A stretch of DNA of 64,000 nucleotides from Tupaia tana. Taxonomy: Eukaryota > Chordata > Mammalia > Scandentia > Tupaiidae. Positions 10,791-23,345 of this stretch are shown here, piece after piece. Where the stretch lies: positions 56,015,837 to 56,079,836 of the forward strand of contig JAKSZU010000002.1 in NCBI GenBank assembly GCA_026018925.1. The letters run 5' to 3'. How positions within the stretch are numbered: position 1 is the stretch's first letter; every line of letters starts with the position of its first letter. Below the pieces are notes generated by a model. That model did no database searches, was not told the DNA's origin, and was given only the letters and a program-made list of their open reading frames with translations. The position numbers and the translations under genes are program-made.

Positions 10791-12084
10791 CTTTATAAAA
10801 ATGAAGCTTGCTCAATATCTTCAGGAGACTGGTAATTCTCCCAATGCATTTTAAACAGGAAACGGAAAAAAAAAAAGGCAGTTCTTATTAATAGTATAAT
10901 TGGACTGTGAAAAATGTAAGTTCAATTTTAAGTATAAATAATTCCTAAAGGAAACTCCCGTTAAACACTAAAATACTAACACTATATGTTCTGTTCATAG
11001 CAAGGTAGAAGATGTGTTTGCCCATGCATGCAGAGTCAATACTTCTCTTGGGGCATTTGCGTGCAAACACACACACACGCACACGCATGCACACAATCAA
11101 TACATCTCTCGTCTCCTGGAATTTTTGCGATGCGAGGAGGCCACGCACAGAGTTTCTAATGAGGCTCTCCAGGAGACAGGACATGAAATTTCTTTCTGTT
11201 TTGTAGCCATTCTCAGAGTATGTGCTAAAAGACAGTATCATAGCAGCCCTGAATAAACCTTCCTCAGGGAAAACCAAAGACACTTGATTAATTTAACATA
11301 CAAGGTGCTTTTGTGTTTTCTATAACATCATGAAGTGCTTGAGAGACTGCCAGGATGGTTTGTTAAAAGTGGGTGGGTGGGTGTTGCTTTTTGCGTAGAA
11401 ATAAAACACAAAAGAGAAGCCACATCATTCAGTCTTCATGGACTGCTGTTAAACTGGGTAGAAAGTTAACTGATTTGTCAGCCTCAAAGTCCCTTCCTTT
11501 AGCTATGCCAACTTTAATAGACATGTTAATACTCTCTCATCAGAGTAGTCATACTGGTAATAGGCAATTTATATAAAATTAAAGTTTTTCAAAGTTTATT
11601 TCTTTTTATATGAAAAAATGCTTAAAGAGCTACAATCACATTTTAAGTTTTCCCTTATCTCCAATTTTTAATCTCTTAGCATCTTTGATTTTGTGTGCAA
11701 GAACAGAACGATTATAGTTTCTTCCAACTACTGAAGTTTTAATAGACACAATATCTCAACCTAACAAAGCAGCATATCTAAATAATAGAGTACGTGGCTA
11801 GAAACAACAAACTGTAGAGACATCTGGCTGTTTCTCTAAAGCAACACTAAGCAAAGAAAGAAATGATTCCCTAGCTGAAACAAAGAAATAAGGCAATTTA
11901 AAAATAATAATAATAAAGATATGTTCAAGTGCTGCTCAAAGGCTTGTAGACATGGTTACCATGAGCCCCTGGTACCAGTAAAAACAAGAACAGGAACAAT
12001 AGCGGCAAAGTTCATTAAAAACGACTGAACTTACAGCGTAGAATTACTCCAAGGAAATCATAACCCTCTTTTGAGTATTAGATC

Positions 12085-12330
12085 ATTTATCCTGGGCAAC
12101 AGCCTTATGGGGTGGTCAGGAACTACATTTATTGGACACTAGGCCCTCTGTTATTTTCTTTCACGTTTATTATCTCATGTAATACAACAGACCAGTGAAG
12201 TATCATCTATTTTATTTTTTCTGATGGGAACCGAGATGAGCAGATTATTTACCCAAGGACATGTGGCTGAGAAATGCGGAAGGAGGATTTAAGTGCATGA
12301 TTCCCTGACCCCCAAGACCATTGCAAGATA
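12085..12330 (+). repeat. MIR-family relic
   Basis: 'TTATTATCTCATGTAATAC', then a GATGGGAACCGAGATGAGC stretch, then 'ACCCAAGGACATGTGGCTG' follow MIR order. Confidence 0.5.
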
Positions 12331-12577
12331 CTCATACGGCTTTGCATGCCTGCAGGGGAGACTATGGATAAATACTTGTTCACTGATAGATGAGAGCAGA
12401 CTAAAGCCACTTCATTCTACCCAAAGTACCTGCCATTGAGGTAGAGGATGGGAAGGTGAAAAGACTAAATTAAAAAAGGGTAAAAATTTCCATGGAAGGG
12501 CAAGTAAAAGGAACCATTTGGGTGGTTTGAATATGATGAAAGGTGGGAGAAAATACATATTAATCAGTAATGATAAT

Positions 12578-12628
12578 TTAAAAAAGAGTTTATTTAATTT
12601 TGTTATTATTATTTTTACTTTGACCTGA

Positions 12629-12677
<49 letters not shown>

Positions 12678-12771
12678 GGAGAGAGAGAGAAAGCCACCAG
12701 GTCTGGGACTCAGACTGTGGTTGGCCATGGGGGAGTCCAGTGCTTTAACCACCATGCCACTTGGCGGCCCC
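12578..12771 (-). mobile_element. tRNA-derived SINE, form B, with internal (CA)n expansion
   Basis: On the minus strand: GGGGCCGCCAAGTGGCATGG head, GGACTCCCCCATGGCC, ACCTGGTGGCTTTCTC, a TC tract, about 20 TG units, then the TCAAAGTAAA-type tail. Imperfect flanking repeats (TAATCAGTAATGATAA / TAACCAGGAATGATAT) support an insertion. The dinucleotide run at 12631-12672 has grown out of the TC-rich segment. Confidence 0.85.
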
Positions 12772-13039
12772 TAACCAGGAATGATATTAATAGTGATAAT
12801 GAAAGTAATGTTTTCATACTTTACAAAGTTTTTTCATACTTACCATACCATTTATAATTAAAACTGACCTGAATAGGTACCTCATTTGTTTTTCCCATAA
12901 TTCCAGAAATAACTTTGCATTTGAAAGACATCATAGTAGATGATCTAAACAACATTGGGTCTGACTGCCACTTGTCACTGACTCAGATTCTTACGTTAAA
13001 TCTGTTTATCGCCTTGTCATTATCACCCCATCACCACCT

Positions 13040-13990
13040 TCAGTATCTCTGATAATGGCTCCCCATCTGCCCCTGGGGTTGCCCAAGCCAGAAACCTGGG
13101 AATCTGTCATTCTTGGCTTCCTCTCCACCATGTCCCATCAGCTGGTAAGGTTTACCTCCAGTGCTGTTAGAATCCACCTACTTTTCTGCAACCATTTCTG
13201 ACTACCTTTGTTCAGGACACTTTCTCTGAGATGAACGTTATGGGCTCCTAAATGGTCTCCCCATTAGTTTGTTTCTGCCTTAATTTATTCTCCCTATGGA
13301 TGCCAGAGTGTTCTTTCCTAGTAGAAGTTTGATCTTCTTGCCTCCATGTTGAATGACCTTTAATGGGTCCCTATCATCTATAAGGTTTTAAAAGACCTTT
13401 TATTCCTTTCCATTGTGATTTCACATAACCCCCAATACCTACACACTCAAATTTCAGTGCACAGAACAATTTGCAGTTCTTCTGAACAAGCCATGGTCAG
13501 TTTTGCTTGACAGTTTTCCTTTGTTAGTTTGCATGGCCTGAAAACCCTAACTCGGTGCCTCATTTATCAGGTGTGTAAAATAGGGTAGCAATAGCCTGCT
13601 CCACAGTGCTGCTGTGAGGATAAATTGTGCATGGATCACCGGCACACAGTAATACACAAGAGATGCTAGTCTCACCTACTAAAGTTTCCTTTCCTCTCCT
13701 TGTAAGCTATGGTTTAACTCCTGTCTTACTGATCTTAGGTTCTCATCTTAGGTTCTTTGGGAAGGTCTTTCTCAATCGGCTCAGGCTGGCTTAGATGTTC
13801 TTCCAGGGTGTCATCACAGCATCTTCTGTGGAATTCTATCAGAATCAATGGTAATTTTCTGCTTACTTGTGTGCCCCTCTCACTAGGCTGTAGTTTCTGT
13901 GAGATAAAGGAGTATGTCTTGTTCATTATTGAATTATCACCCGCATTTAAGGTCACAGATGCTCAGTACATAATTGCTGAATAATTGACT
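13040..13990 (+). repeat. L2 LINE 3' fragment, interrupted by a MIR
   Basis: Clear L2 phrases occur in order: 'CCAGAAACCTGGGAATCTG', 'AATGGTCTCCCCATTAG', 'TGACCTTTAATGGGTCCC', and the 3' end 'GCTCAGTACATAATTGCTGA'. The reverse MIR at 13535-13670 separates the two parts. Confidence 0.7.
13535..13670 (-). repeat. MIR relic inside the L2 fragment
   Basis: Shows 'GTGTGTAAAATAGGGTAGC', 'GCTGTGAGGATAAATTGTG' and 'CGGCACACAGTAATAC', the reverse MIR order. Confidence 0.6.
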
Positions 13991-14164
13991 CAGATGGAAT
14001 GAACATTGAATATCCTTATGGCTATGGCATCTGGACACCACATCTCTTTCATCAGACGGCAGTACTTTGTCACTGTATAGTAATTTGACAATTTACCAAA
14101 CACTGTATCTGTGTAAGTGACCTCATATTCCCCACCTTTTTATTTTTTAAAAAATGGAATAGTT

Positions 14165-14290
14165 AAGGCCAGCAGGTGGCACGGTAGTTGAGATGCTGGG
14201 CTTTCCCTCTGTCTCTCTGGCGAGCTCACATGCCCTATAGCAGATGAACAATAATAATAATAATAATAATAATATTAAATTAAATCAATC
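14165..14290 (+). mobile_element. tRNA-derived SINE, short deleted copy with (AAT)n tail
   Basis: The head AGGCCAGCAGGTGGCACGG joins directly to CTCTGTCTCTCTGGCGAG and ATGCCCTATAGCA. It therefore lacks the second half of the tRNA part and the middle of form A. The tail is a run of about 8 AAT units. Confidence 0.78.
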
Positions 14291-14381
14291 TTAAAAATTA
14301 AATAATTATATATCCTTAAGTTGAATTTACTAGTTGTTAATGTTTTGCCATATTCACTTTATCTCTATATAAACATTTTTA

Positions 14382-14541
14382 AAAAAGAATTATTTATTTA
14401 ATTTTATTTATTATTATTTTTTGATTTGACCAGAGAGAGACAGAGAGGGCAAGAGAGAAAGCAAGCCACCAGGTCTAGGACTTAAACTGTGGTCGGCCAT
14501 GTGGGAGTTGAAAGCCTTAACCATAATACTACCTGCCAGTC
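14382..14541 (-). mobile_element. tRNA-derived SINE, form B
   Basis: Minus strand head ACTGGCAGGTAGTATTATGG, then CCACATGGCCGACCACAG and the TCTGGTCAAATC-AAAAAATAAT tail. Target-site duplication near CTATATAAACAT on both sides (14366 and 14543). Confidence 0.87.
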
Positions 14542-14891
14542 ACTATATAAACATATTTTTACTGAACTATTTGAAAAATAAGTGGTAAATATCAACTTTG
14601 TAGAATATTAGGAGATCTCCACCTGATAGTCACAGAGCCCTTTATAGTTAAATAAAATAAAAATAACATATATTAAAAACTGATTATTTCCTAGTTGTTT
14701 TACTATTCCCTATACTCTCAATCTTACTTAAGTCTATCACATCTGTACAACGGAGATACTACACATCTCTTCCCAGTTCCATAGTCAGTGAGTTCATTCT
14801 GGTAACTTAAAATTCCACATTCCGTCAATTCATGTGGGTAATTTAAAATTGGTCTTGGAGGGAGGATTTATGAAACAGAAATTGACAAATG

Positions 14892-15078
14892 CAGGGGCTG
14901 GCAGGTAGTGTGGTGGTTAGAGGCTCTGGACTCCCACATGACAGACCACGGTTTAAGTCCTGGACCTGGTGGCTTGCTTTCTCACTTTCCTCTCTCTCAC
15001 GCTGTCCCTCTCTGGTCAAATTAAATAAGTAATAAGTAAAGCTAAATAAAATAATAAATAAATAAAACTATATATTAA
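14892..15078 (+). mobile_element. tRNA-derived SINE, form B
   Basis: Typical form B: GGGGCTGGCAGGTAGTGTGG head, B-box-like GGTTTAAGTCCTGG, CTGGTGGCTTGC, TC tract, CCCTCTCTGGTCAAATTAAA and AATAAATAAA tail. The 13-bp duplication AAATTGACAAATG occurs just before and just after. Confidence 0.92.
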
Positions 15079-15089
15079 AAAATTGACAA

Positions 15090-16860
15090 ATGTTACAAAC
15101 CATCTTCCTCCCTTTGAGCTGATTGTTAAGTATTTACCAGCGTGTGATGCTTATGACACATTGATATTGCTTTTGTACATTCATCAATGAATATCCACCA
15201 AGTGGGCAGTGTGATCTTTCCAAATACTCACCAAGTAGGCCATGTGGTACTGGGTGCTCTTGAGGAAAACAGGAGTGGGCCTACTTCTCACTTTCCCCTC
15301 TTTTTTTAGCCTCCTTCTCCATTTTCCTTCCGTTTTACTGAGGCCTGTTTTTATTTTGGAGGCCTCAATGAGTGGGTTTCTATTTTCATTTCTGTGTGTT
15401 CATGCCTTTTTCTCCAGCTTTTCTGCCTCTTTTTACTTTCTCCCAACACCTTGCCACCAACTGTATTCTCTAACTAAAAGAACTTGGAAAGAATTCAGAG
15501 CTATTATTCTGAAGTAACTTGATGGCAGAAGAAAAGCACAGCTAAATATTTTAGAAATTCTTATAAATATTTAATAAACCTATAAAATAATTCATAATTA
15601 GTTTGTATGCAAAATTATACTGAAAGTCTTTCATCCTTAGACAAACTAACATGTTCTTAAACTACAGAATTAAAATGAGTATTATTAATATACTTCAAAA
15701 TTTCTCTTTTTTTAATTTGTGGAGATATTTTTCTCTTCTGAATCTCAGATGTTCCTTTCATGCCCAGAAGAGCTCTATTAAATGTTGTCACTGAGATAAC
15801 AGTCTATGTTACCAGCCATCAATAGTTATTTAATGAGTGCCTGCTATGTGTAAGGCACTACAGACACCGGAAATAATATGGAGAACTATGGACACATTTC
15901 CCATCTCAATGCTTTTATACTTTTCTTACTCTGGTAGTTTTCTAATGTTCAAGGTCAATTCTTGCTATAAGTGTAAGAAAACCACATATTCTATTACCCA
16001 CATATTCTATTACACAAAGTCCAGATCCTGCAAGATGGACAGTGAAGGGAGAATCCCCTCAGGGACAGGGTTTGCTGGACCTCAGAGTTTCACTTCTAAG
16101 CCCTAAGGTCCACATTAACCTTGGAGAGCCTTTTCCTCCTACCCAAGTAGCCGCAATCAAACCACTTGTCTCTTTCAGCAAGACTCTTTTCTTAACACCA
16201 TGGCAAAGTGAAGGCTTCAGTGGGTTATGCTGAGAACAAATGTCTCCAAAGTAACTACTTGTTGCCAGATACAGACTGGTGATATGTACAAAGGGCCTCT
16301 GTGCTCAGAAGGCTCCTATACTTGATTTAATGCTTTGCTGTTACTGTCTTGAAATTCTTAATAATTTTTGAGCAAGAGGCTCTTCATTTTTATTTTTTCC
16401 TGGGTCCTACAAATTATGTACATGGTCCTGCAGAGAGTTCTCCCAACCTGCAGAGAATAGATTACTTGTGTATGAACTGTAGCTCTTCACAGTGGTACTC
16501 CCTTCCTTTCGCAGGTATTTGATTGCTAAGAAAAGACAGTTACTGTCTTAACTTCATCATATAGGAACACAACAGTTGACATCTTTCTATAGAGCTAGGA
16601 ATTCCATCCCCCTTTATTTCTCCGTTTCAGTTATGTGAACCTCCCTGTAACTCATCTCCTGCTCAGGTATCCAGCACTGGGAATAGTATCTTCAGGAGCA
16701 TGGTAACTTTGTGCAAAGCCTTAGAGTCCAAGTATAATAACCATAGCAGAATGTTAGCCACACAAGTTTAGTGATGTGAGACACACATGTTCAGCAGCAG
16801 CAGGAGTTTCATTATAACAGGTTAGAGGGGAGAAATCCTGTGAGGTGAAAAGGGTGTCAT
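15090..16860. other. intronic single-copy DNA
   Basis: No gene or young repeat is recognised. A short ancient-repeat-like phrase lies at about 15815-15905 (AGTGCCTGCTATGTGTAAGG). Confidence 0.5.
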
Positions 16861-16864
16861 CTGT

Positions 16865-17129
16865 GGGACCAGCAGTTAGTGTAATGGCTATGTCGCTGGA
16901 TTCCCATGTAGCCGACCACGGTTCGAGTCCCGGACCCGGTGGCTTAAACTCAAGCCGGGTGTGTGTGTGTGTGTGCCCAAGATCCCGAGAGGAGAATGGA
17001 GGAGAAGGGATTGCAGCGTGGCCATCTCCCCTGGGGGGTGATTTCTTGCTTTCTGTCTCTCTGTCTCTCTCTGTCTGTCTGGTAAGTGCACACGCCCTAT
17101 AGCAAAAACCTCTCAAAAAAAAAAAAAAA
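16865..17129 (+). mobile_element. tRNA-derived SINE, form A
   Basis: Form A prototype for this window: GGGACCAGCAGTTAGTGTAA head, GGTTCGAGTCCCGG B box, CCCGGTGGCTTAAACTC, CCCAAGATCCCGAGAGG, GGAGAAGGGATTGCAG, CTGGGGGGTGATTTC, a CTGTCTCTCTGTCTC tract, GCCCTATAGCAAAAACCTCT and a poly(A) tail. The 11-bp duplication GGGTGTCATCT lies on both sides. Confidence 0.94.
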
Positions 17130-17209
17130 AGGGTGTCATCTATCACCCAGAGAAGAATACACAGAGACCCACACTTCCCTTCAAGAGAAAACAAAGGAGG
17201 AAGCTCAAG

Positions 17210-17335
17210 GTATGGTACTCATAAGCTATGTGACTTTGGCTTAATCACTTAATCTCCCAATCACTTATTTTTTTCACCCAAGAATCAAAGGCCTTGGATG
17301 GGATGAGGCTGACCACCTCTTAGGAGTCAAAGGTT
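17210..17335 (-). repeat. possible MIR relic
   Basis: 'GCTATGTGACTTTGGCTTAA', 'TCACTTAATCTCCCAATC' and 'GGGATGAGGCTGACCACC' follow the reverse MIR order weakly. Confidence 0.4.
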
Positions 17336-17339
17336 CCCT

Positions 17340-18893
17340 TATTCGAAGGGATTCTTCTTGATCAGCCCCAAATGAATGTTCCTATAATGAGAGATTAATG
17401 CATAAAGGAAGTAAAGACAAGTGCAGAGGGGGAAATGTGTACCAGGGGTAAATTTTAATTCTTAGTATCTTTTTTTCCTCCAATTTTAAATAGTCTGAAC
17501 TCGTTATGTATGGCTATACCATAGCATACTGCCTATTACTGTGAAAAAAATAATCCTCTTGTCCTAAGACATGAAATTTCTTTGAAAAGATACCAACACT
17601 TGAGAAAGAGTCCACTGATTAGCTTTTGATTTGCCCTGCTGCCAGGAAGCCCATAGGAATCACATTTTGAAAAAATTCACCAAGGGCAGATGAGGAAAAT
17701 TGTCATAAAGAATTCGCTTTTCTTCTGTTAACAATAATTGCATAAGAAAGCTGTAACAAGAGAGAAACCAACGAAGAGCAGCCCAAGAACCAAGCACGGA
17801 AAGCCGTATTCTGCATGCATCAAGTCCAGTGTGAGACAGGAGGACAGGTTAAGAGAAAAATGGATGCCATTTATTAACAGATTAAGCATAAAATGTACCA
17901 GTCAGGATGCTCGTAATTACTCTAACAGTTAAGGAAGCTACTTAGCTCTTTGTTTCTCCAGTTAAGCATGAAGGGTCAATGTCAAGAATGAAAAGGAAAA
18001 AGGTTGATGAATTATACAGAACTGCAGAGTTTAATACCATTCTGTGTTTTCCCTCCTGGGAATATTGCCGGAGCAGCTTTGAGCAAATCCAAAATTTTCA
18101 AATGGGTTCTCCATTTCTTTCCTCCCTATAGCTTTTGATATTATGCATACATTATTTATCACAGCTGCTATTATTGCACCAGCTTTAGTCCTCTGGCATT
18201 CTGTCTGTAGGAGGATACTCATTTTGCATTTGTAATTACCAAACTTAAAAGAAGTCAGTTAATTCTGCTTATGTTCAGGGATCTCATTGAGTGAGAATGA
18301 TGTCTTAAGGATACAGATAGCTATAACACGAAGGGAGCTGAATTTCATTTGGCCTAGAATCCCAATTACTCTTAATCTCAATATCTTTAGTATATGTAAC
18401 TAATGTTTACAGAAGGGTGTTCCCCACTTCTCAAAATCTCAAAGTGAATGGACTTGTTCGAATGCCTACCAAGACTTTGAGAATCACTACAAGAAAAACG
18501 CCTTGTGGTAAAAGTTCCAAGACATGCGATCATGTCCACATGAGTATCCACAGTGACTCGGGGATTGCCTAGTCCTTCAGAGATTGTTCAACGGATTACC
18601 GCCATCAGGACTGAGTCAGGAATTAGGGTTGAAGTCACCATTGCAGATGCTTAATAAATCAACTATTTTAATAAGCTGAATTGGTTGAAAAAAGGGAAAG
18701 GAGTTTGTTATTGTAATAATGTTACTAATCATTTGACCTTAAGATCATTCAGATCTGCCTAATCTAATCAGTATATATTTATATCTATTTCCTAGCTGGA
18801 ACCAGAAGTAGTTAGAGATAGTCCAAGCAAAAGAAGGACTAACATACCATTTTCCTAACTTGATACAAGGTTTGGAGCGTGGTTTCTAAGGAT
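17340..18893. other. intronic single-copy DNA
   Basis: Nothing recognisable. 17700-18250 lacks repeats and could be conserved, but this cannot be judged without an alignment. Confidence 0.45.
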
Positions 18894-18909
18894 TGAGAGT
18901 GACCCTTGA

Positions 18910-19177
18910 TGAGACCAGCAGTTGGTGTAATGGCTATGTCCCTGGACTCCCATGTAGTTGACTGTGGTTAGAGTCCTGGACCTGGTGGCTTAAACTAACA
19001 CCGGGCGAATGTGTGTGTGGGCCCAAGATCCCGAGGGGAGAATGGAGGAGAAAGGATTGTGGCATGGCCATCCCCCCTGGGGGGGGTGATTTCTTGTTTC
19101 CTGTCTCTCTGTCTCTCTTTCTAGTGAGTACACGTGCCCTATAGCAAAAATCTCCTAAAAGAAAGAAAGAAAGAAAG
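18910..19177 (+). mobile_element. tRNA-derived SINE, form A
   Basis: Complete form A with a (GAAA)n tail. It is flanked by the 15-bp perfect duplication GAGAGTGACCCTTGA (18895 and 19178). The B box is decayed (GGTTAGAGTCC), so it is an older copy. Confidence 0.93.
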
Positions 19178-19224
19178 GAGAGTGACCCTTGACTAACAGC
19201 CAGAAAAAAACTGGAAGCTCATTC

Positions 19225-19475
19225 CTATGACAGAAACTAGAATCTGCTAATTATGAAAATGAACTCAGAAAGCAGTTTCTTCCCCAGAGTCTCCAGAAAA
19301 GAGCCCAGTCCTGGGGATAGTTTGATTCCAGCCATGTGAGATCCCTAGCAGAGAGTCTAGTAGAACCTGCCTGGATCTCTGACCTAAAGAACTATGAGCT
19401 AATATGTGGGCATTGCTTTAAGTTGCTATATTTACAATAATTTGTTATGGCCAATAGAAAGCAAACAGAGACCTA
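19225..19475 (+). repeat. LTR-like relic, 3' end
   Basis: The phrases 'GAGTCTCCAGAAAAGAGCCC', 'TGACCTAAAGAACTATGAGC' and 'TTTACAATAATTTGTTATGG' match the 3' end of a common mammalian LTR that I believe is of the MaLR group. The name is unsure. Confidence 0.4.
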
Positions 19476-20039
19476 TTTTTCCATCTTCTGTAGCTTCAAA
19501 AGAAAATAAAGTAGTGATTTTTCCCTGTAGTTTCTTGTTCACAGAATACCAAGTACCAAACAGAAAAGCCTCACCTTTATAGATTATCCTCATATAATAC
19601 TGGCTCTTATGCTAGGACTTTAAACAGAGAATATAATGCAATTGAGTTTGCTATTGGCAAGCAAAGGTCAATTTAGTAAAATGTTGAATACTTTTCAGTG
19701 AAAAGCTGGATCATTATATTTGACACCATGTCAGCACTCTTGAGTTAAAATCTGCGAGCCATTGTCTTCACATTACTCTCTCAGAAACTGATCCTTCTGT
19801 ATTTTTTCTCAAGCCAAAGCTATGTTCCCCAGTGCTCCCCCGTGGGTTCTGGAAGTGTCTTCTCTCCCTGAGGAAGCTCCAGGTCTCTGCAGCAAAGTGG
19901 AACCACCACTGTGTGTTTAGCCAGGTGCTGACCTTCTTAGACAGCCAGTTACACTTAATCGACTTTCCAACTTCATTTCTAAATAAAGTTCCCAAATTTG
20001 GCCAATATTTATTGCTTCCCAGATGTGCTAGATAGTTTT

Positions 20040-20345
20040 CCTAATTTTCCTCTGATTCTTCCTTCCGCTCTTGATTTCTGCCTGTAGAAATTGTACTTAA
20101 CCTTCAATATTCAGCTCAGGTGTCACGTGCCCCAAGAATCTTTTCTAGACTTTTCAGGCAGAATTGGATAGTTCCTCTTTTGTGTTCTTGGTGCATTCAA
20201 AATAGCTTTTGCCTTCTATTGTATAAATATCAGGACACTAAGTTACAGACATGAGAAATAGCTGTCCCTATGCATATAAATTCCCAAAGCCTGGCACAGT
20301 TCACTAGAAGATGCTTGACATTATTATTTGTGGAATTGAGTGAAC
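20040..20345 (+). repeat. L2 LINE relic
   Basis: 'TTCAGCTCAGGTGTCACGTG' (cf. CAAATGTCACCT) followed by 'AAAGCCTGGCACAGTTCAC' and an 'AAGATGCTTGACATT' end match the L2 3' region. Confidence 0.5.
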
Positions 20346-22467
20346 CTAATGGCTTGGGCCCAGTAAGATATGCAAGATAATCAGATCATGTAAAAGAATA
20401 GTTTTACTGTTCTTTTAACTATATGACTCTGCATATTACTTGTCGGTTTTTCTTTTAATTAGATTAGATTGTGTCAACCTAAAGTTTCTTTCAGATTTTT
20501 ATAGTCCATGAGTTGACAACCACAATTTATCCCCAATCAACTTCCAACTCAGATTATTTCATCAGGATCATTTCCTCCCTGTCTTGTGTGTCAATACCAT
20601 TCTCACAATTTGGTACACAGTTACATGCAAAAGCCTCATGCAGCTTCCGGAAAATTGCTTTTACTGAACCACTTCCCACATAAAACCCAGGTAGGTCTAT
20701 GTTTCTGGATAGCCTGGAGCTGCAAGGTCCACAACGGCAGTCACTAGCTAATAGTGCAAATTCAGATAGGCCAAAAGTATTACGTACCCACCCCATTCTT
20801 TGAAAATAAAAATATCAAATATATTGCTCTATATGAAATGGTATTTTGTTTATACTGGGTAAAAGAAACTATCACTAACATTAATTTCACCTACTTCTTT
20901 CTATCTTTTTTAAGAAAGCCTCCCAAACTTCAAGTTACATATGTGGTTTATACTTACGGCTTGCGTTACTTTATCCTCTGTTGGGTCGTGCTAACCTGGA
21001 GCATAAGGTCCCAGCACCTGAGTTCAGCATCACAGTCCACATCTGGCTGCCGTCGCCTCCACTAGCTTTGTCTTTCCTGCCACACCTATGAAATGTCTGC
21101 TACAATCAGTGTGCTTTCCAGAAACCCTGTGCTTGCTTGGTCTTTTCTGCACACACTGTTCCCTGGATGACTTTTTCACTTTCCGTTTGCTTCTCAGGAA
21201 TCAATGAATAAACGACCAATACAGAGGAAGCACATGTAGTGAACTCAAACTAGACCTCGTATCTCCTGATTCAGAGTGGTGACATTTTTGCTCTACTGCA
21301 CAGAAAGGGGAAAGGAAAGCTGGGAAGCAATTGGGAGCTATATTTAAAACAGAGTTTTAGTCAACCATTAAATTAGCCATTTAGCCATTTTCTGGCAATG
21401 TCATCCAGGCATATGGATTTACAAAACTGAATCACATCTTTCCTCTCTGTTCAGATGACCTTCTCCACGTGGGCTAGGACCTGCCTTGCTGCCTGTTATC
21501 CATGCAGAAGAGAGCATGCATAGGCTTTGCAAAAGATTCCTTACAGCAGTCAAGGATCTTCATCGATTTCTGCACTCTCTCATGTCCTGATCCCTTTCAC
21601 ACCTTCATCTGTTGCTTGACATCTCACAGAACACATCTTCCAGATATATCACAGAATTATCAAGGCAATTTTACTAAGTTTTATTAGTGCCCCTACTTTG
21701 AAATGTGGGACCAAAGACTCAAAGAAGTTAACTTAAACCAACTCATACCATATACCTAAGAAGTATGTCTTCTATATTATTTTCCAAATGCTGTGATTAC
21801 TTCTTTTATTATTTCCCACTACAACTTGTGAATAAGAACATGCACATAATACATAGTTAGGGAAAGGGGTATAATTCCACTACAGAAGGAAGCCATTGGT
21901 CAACCACATGATCTTAATCTCACCAGCTAATTTTTAATTTTTGAAATACTCTCTTCAAACATAAATTTTGGGGTTCAGAATAGATGGAAAGAAAATAACA
22001 TTTCCCTCAATATTTTTATCTAATATAACAATGACCAGAATAATTACTAAATGGGCTCCCCAAAACTTCCTATTGGAGTACTCTTGATGCTTTTCTGAAA
22101 CTCCCGTGGCGAAGAGGTAATCATTGACATTTCTAGCCCTGTACATGTGGAATTCCCCCCTGCCAGGGGTTAGGAGACTTAGGAAAGCTTGAGGATTTGG
22201 AAATGTGAAATTTTGAATTTTTTTTTTTAAATGGTGAAAAGAATGCTGTCTATGATTTTAAACAAAATAAGTAGGACAAAATTAGTCAGTAAGTCTTGGA
22301 TGGGGTTGCTTACATGGAGATCTATGTATCTTACATATTTTCCAGCTGTGTAAAGAAATTTGTTGATATTTAGATGTGATTGACATAATTTCACAATCTG
22401 GTTTATTAGTATACTTGGTAACTAATTGTATGTAGAATACCAGCAATATTTTTCCCAGCTGTAACTT
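20346..22467. other. intronic single-copy DNA
   Basis: No gene, young SINE or clear ancient repeat was recognised. Confidence 0.45.
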
Positions 22468-22484
22468 AGCAAGGAGGCTATCCT

Positions 22485-22668
22485 TTTTTTTTAAAGAATT
22501 ATTTTTTTTAATTAACTTTATTTATTTATTCATCCATTTAAATTTGACCAGAGACGGGGAGAGAGAGACAGAGAAAGTGAGAAAGCAAACCGCCAGGTAT
22601 GGGACTTGAACCACGGTCAACCGTGTGGGAGTTCTGTGCCCTTAACTATCACACCACCTGCCAACCCC
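22485..22668 (-). mobile_element. tRNA-derived SINE, form B
   Basis: Minus strand GGGGTTGGCAGGTGGTGTGA head, GACCGTGGTTCAAGTCCC B-box region, then the TCAAATTTAAATGG tail. Duplicated AGCAAGGAG at 22468 and 22669. Confidence 0.88.
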
Positions 22669-23067
22669 AGCAAGGAGACCATTCTAAATTAGCAAAGGTA
22701 TGTCACAAATATTTTCTCCCCCCTTTCCCTTTTCCTCTCCTCCTTTTTTGTTTTCTACACTTTAATCCATGAGTGAAAACAAAATTTAGAATATCAAATA
22801 TGGGAAAACTTGTTGAGCATGCATAGTGCTTGGATATGCTATGTCCTACCTTCTTAGAATTAGGAACGTTGAGTAAATGTCTGCTATACTCCTGTGTTGC
22901 AGCACTACTCTTTTCCCTTACTTGATTTTATTTTTTGGGCCGTGAGAGTAGATTGAAAAAAGTAACCATGAAATAAAAGGAAAAGGAAGTAATTCCAAGA
23001 TATTTAAACTTGCATTATGAAATCTTTAGTGCTAAAAATGAGTGTGTCTTAATAGGAAGAATCTAGT

Positions 23068-23345
23068 CTGTCTTTCTTTCTTTCTTTCTTTCTTTTTTTT
23101 TTTTTTTAAGAGGTTTTTGCTATAGGGTGCGTGTGCTCACCAGAAAGAGACAGAGAGAAAGTGGGAAATCACCCCCTGGGGGGGTGGCCACACTGCAATC
23201 CCTTCTCCTCCATTCTCCTCTCAGGATTTTGGGCACGCATGCACATGCGCCTGGCATGAGTTTAAACCACCAGGTCCAGGACTCGAACAGCAGTCGACCA
23301 CATGGGAGTCCAGTGACATAGCCATTATGCCAACTGCTGGTCCCA
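23068..23345 (-). mobile_element. tRNA-derived SINE, form A
   Basis: Complete form A reading right to left, with a (GAAA)n plus poly(A) tail seen as TTTC/T runs at 23072-23109. GAAGAATCT is repeated on both sides. Confidence 0.9.

Larger units (their letters stand above)
9373..12560. other. intronic DNA, mostly single copy
   Basis: No gene is recognised. It holds an L2-like stretch (9655-9860), a MIR relic (10625-10790), an ACACAC tract at about 11068-11095 and a MIR-like stretch (12085-12330). Confidence 0.55.

Noticed and set aside
16865..17129. tRNA genes suggested by A/B-box-like sequence
   Set aside because: Every such hit continues into the SINE body with a poly(A) tail, and several have target-site duplications. 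The tRNA part cannot fold as a complete tRNA.
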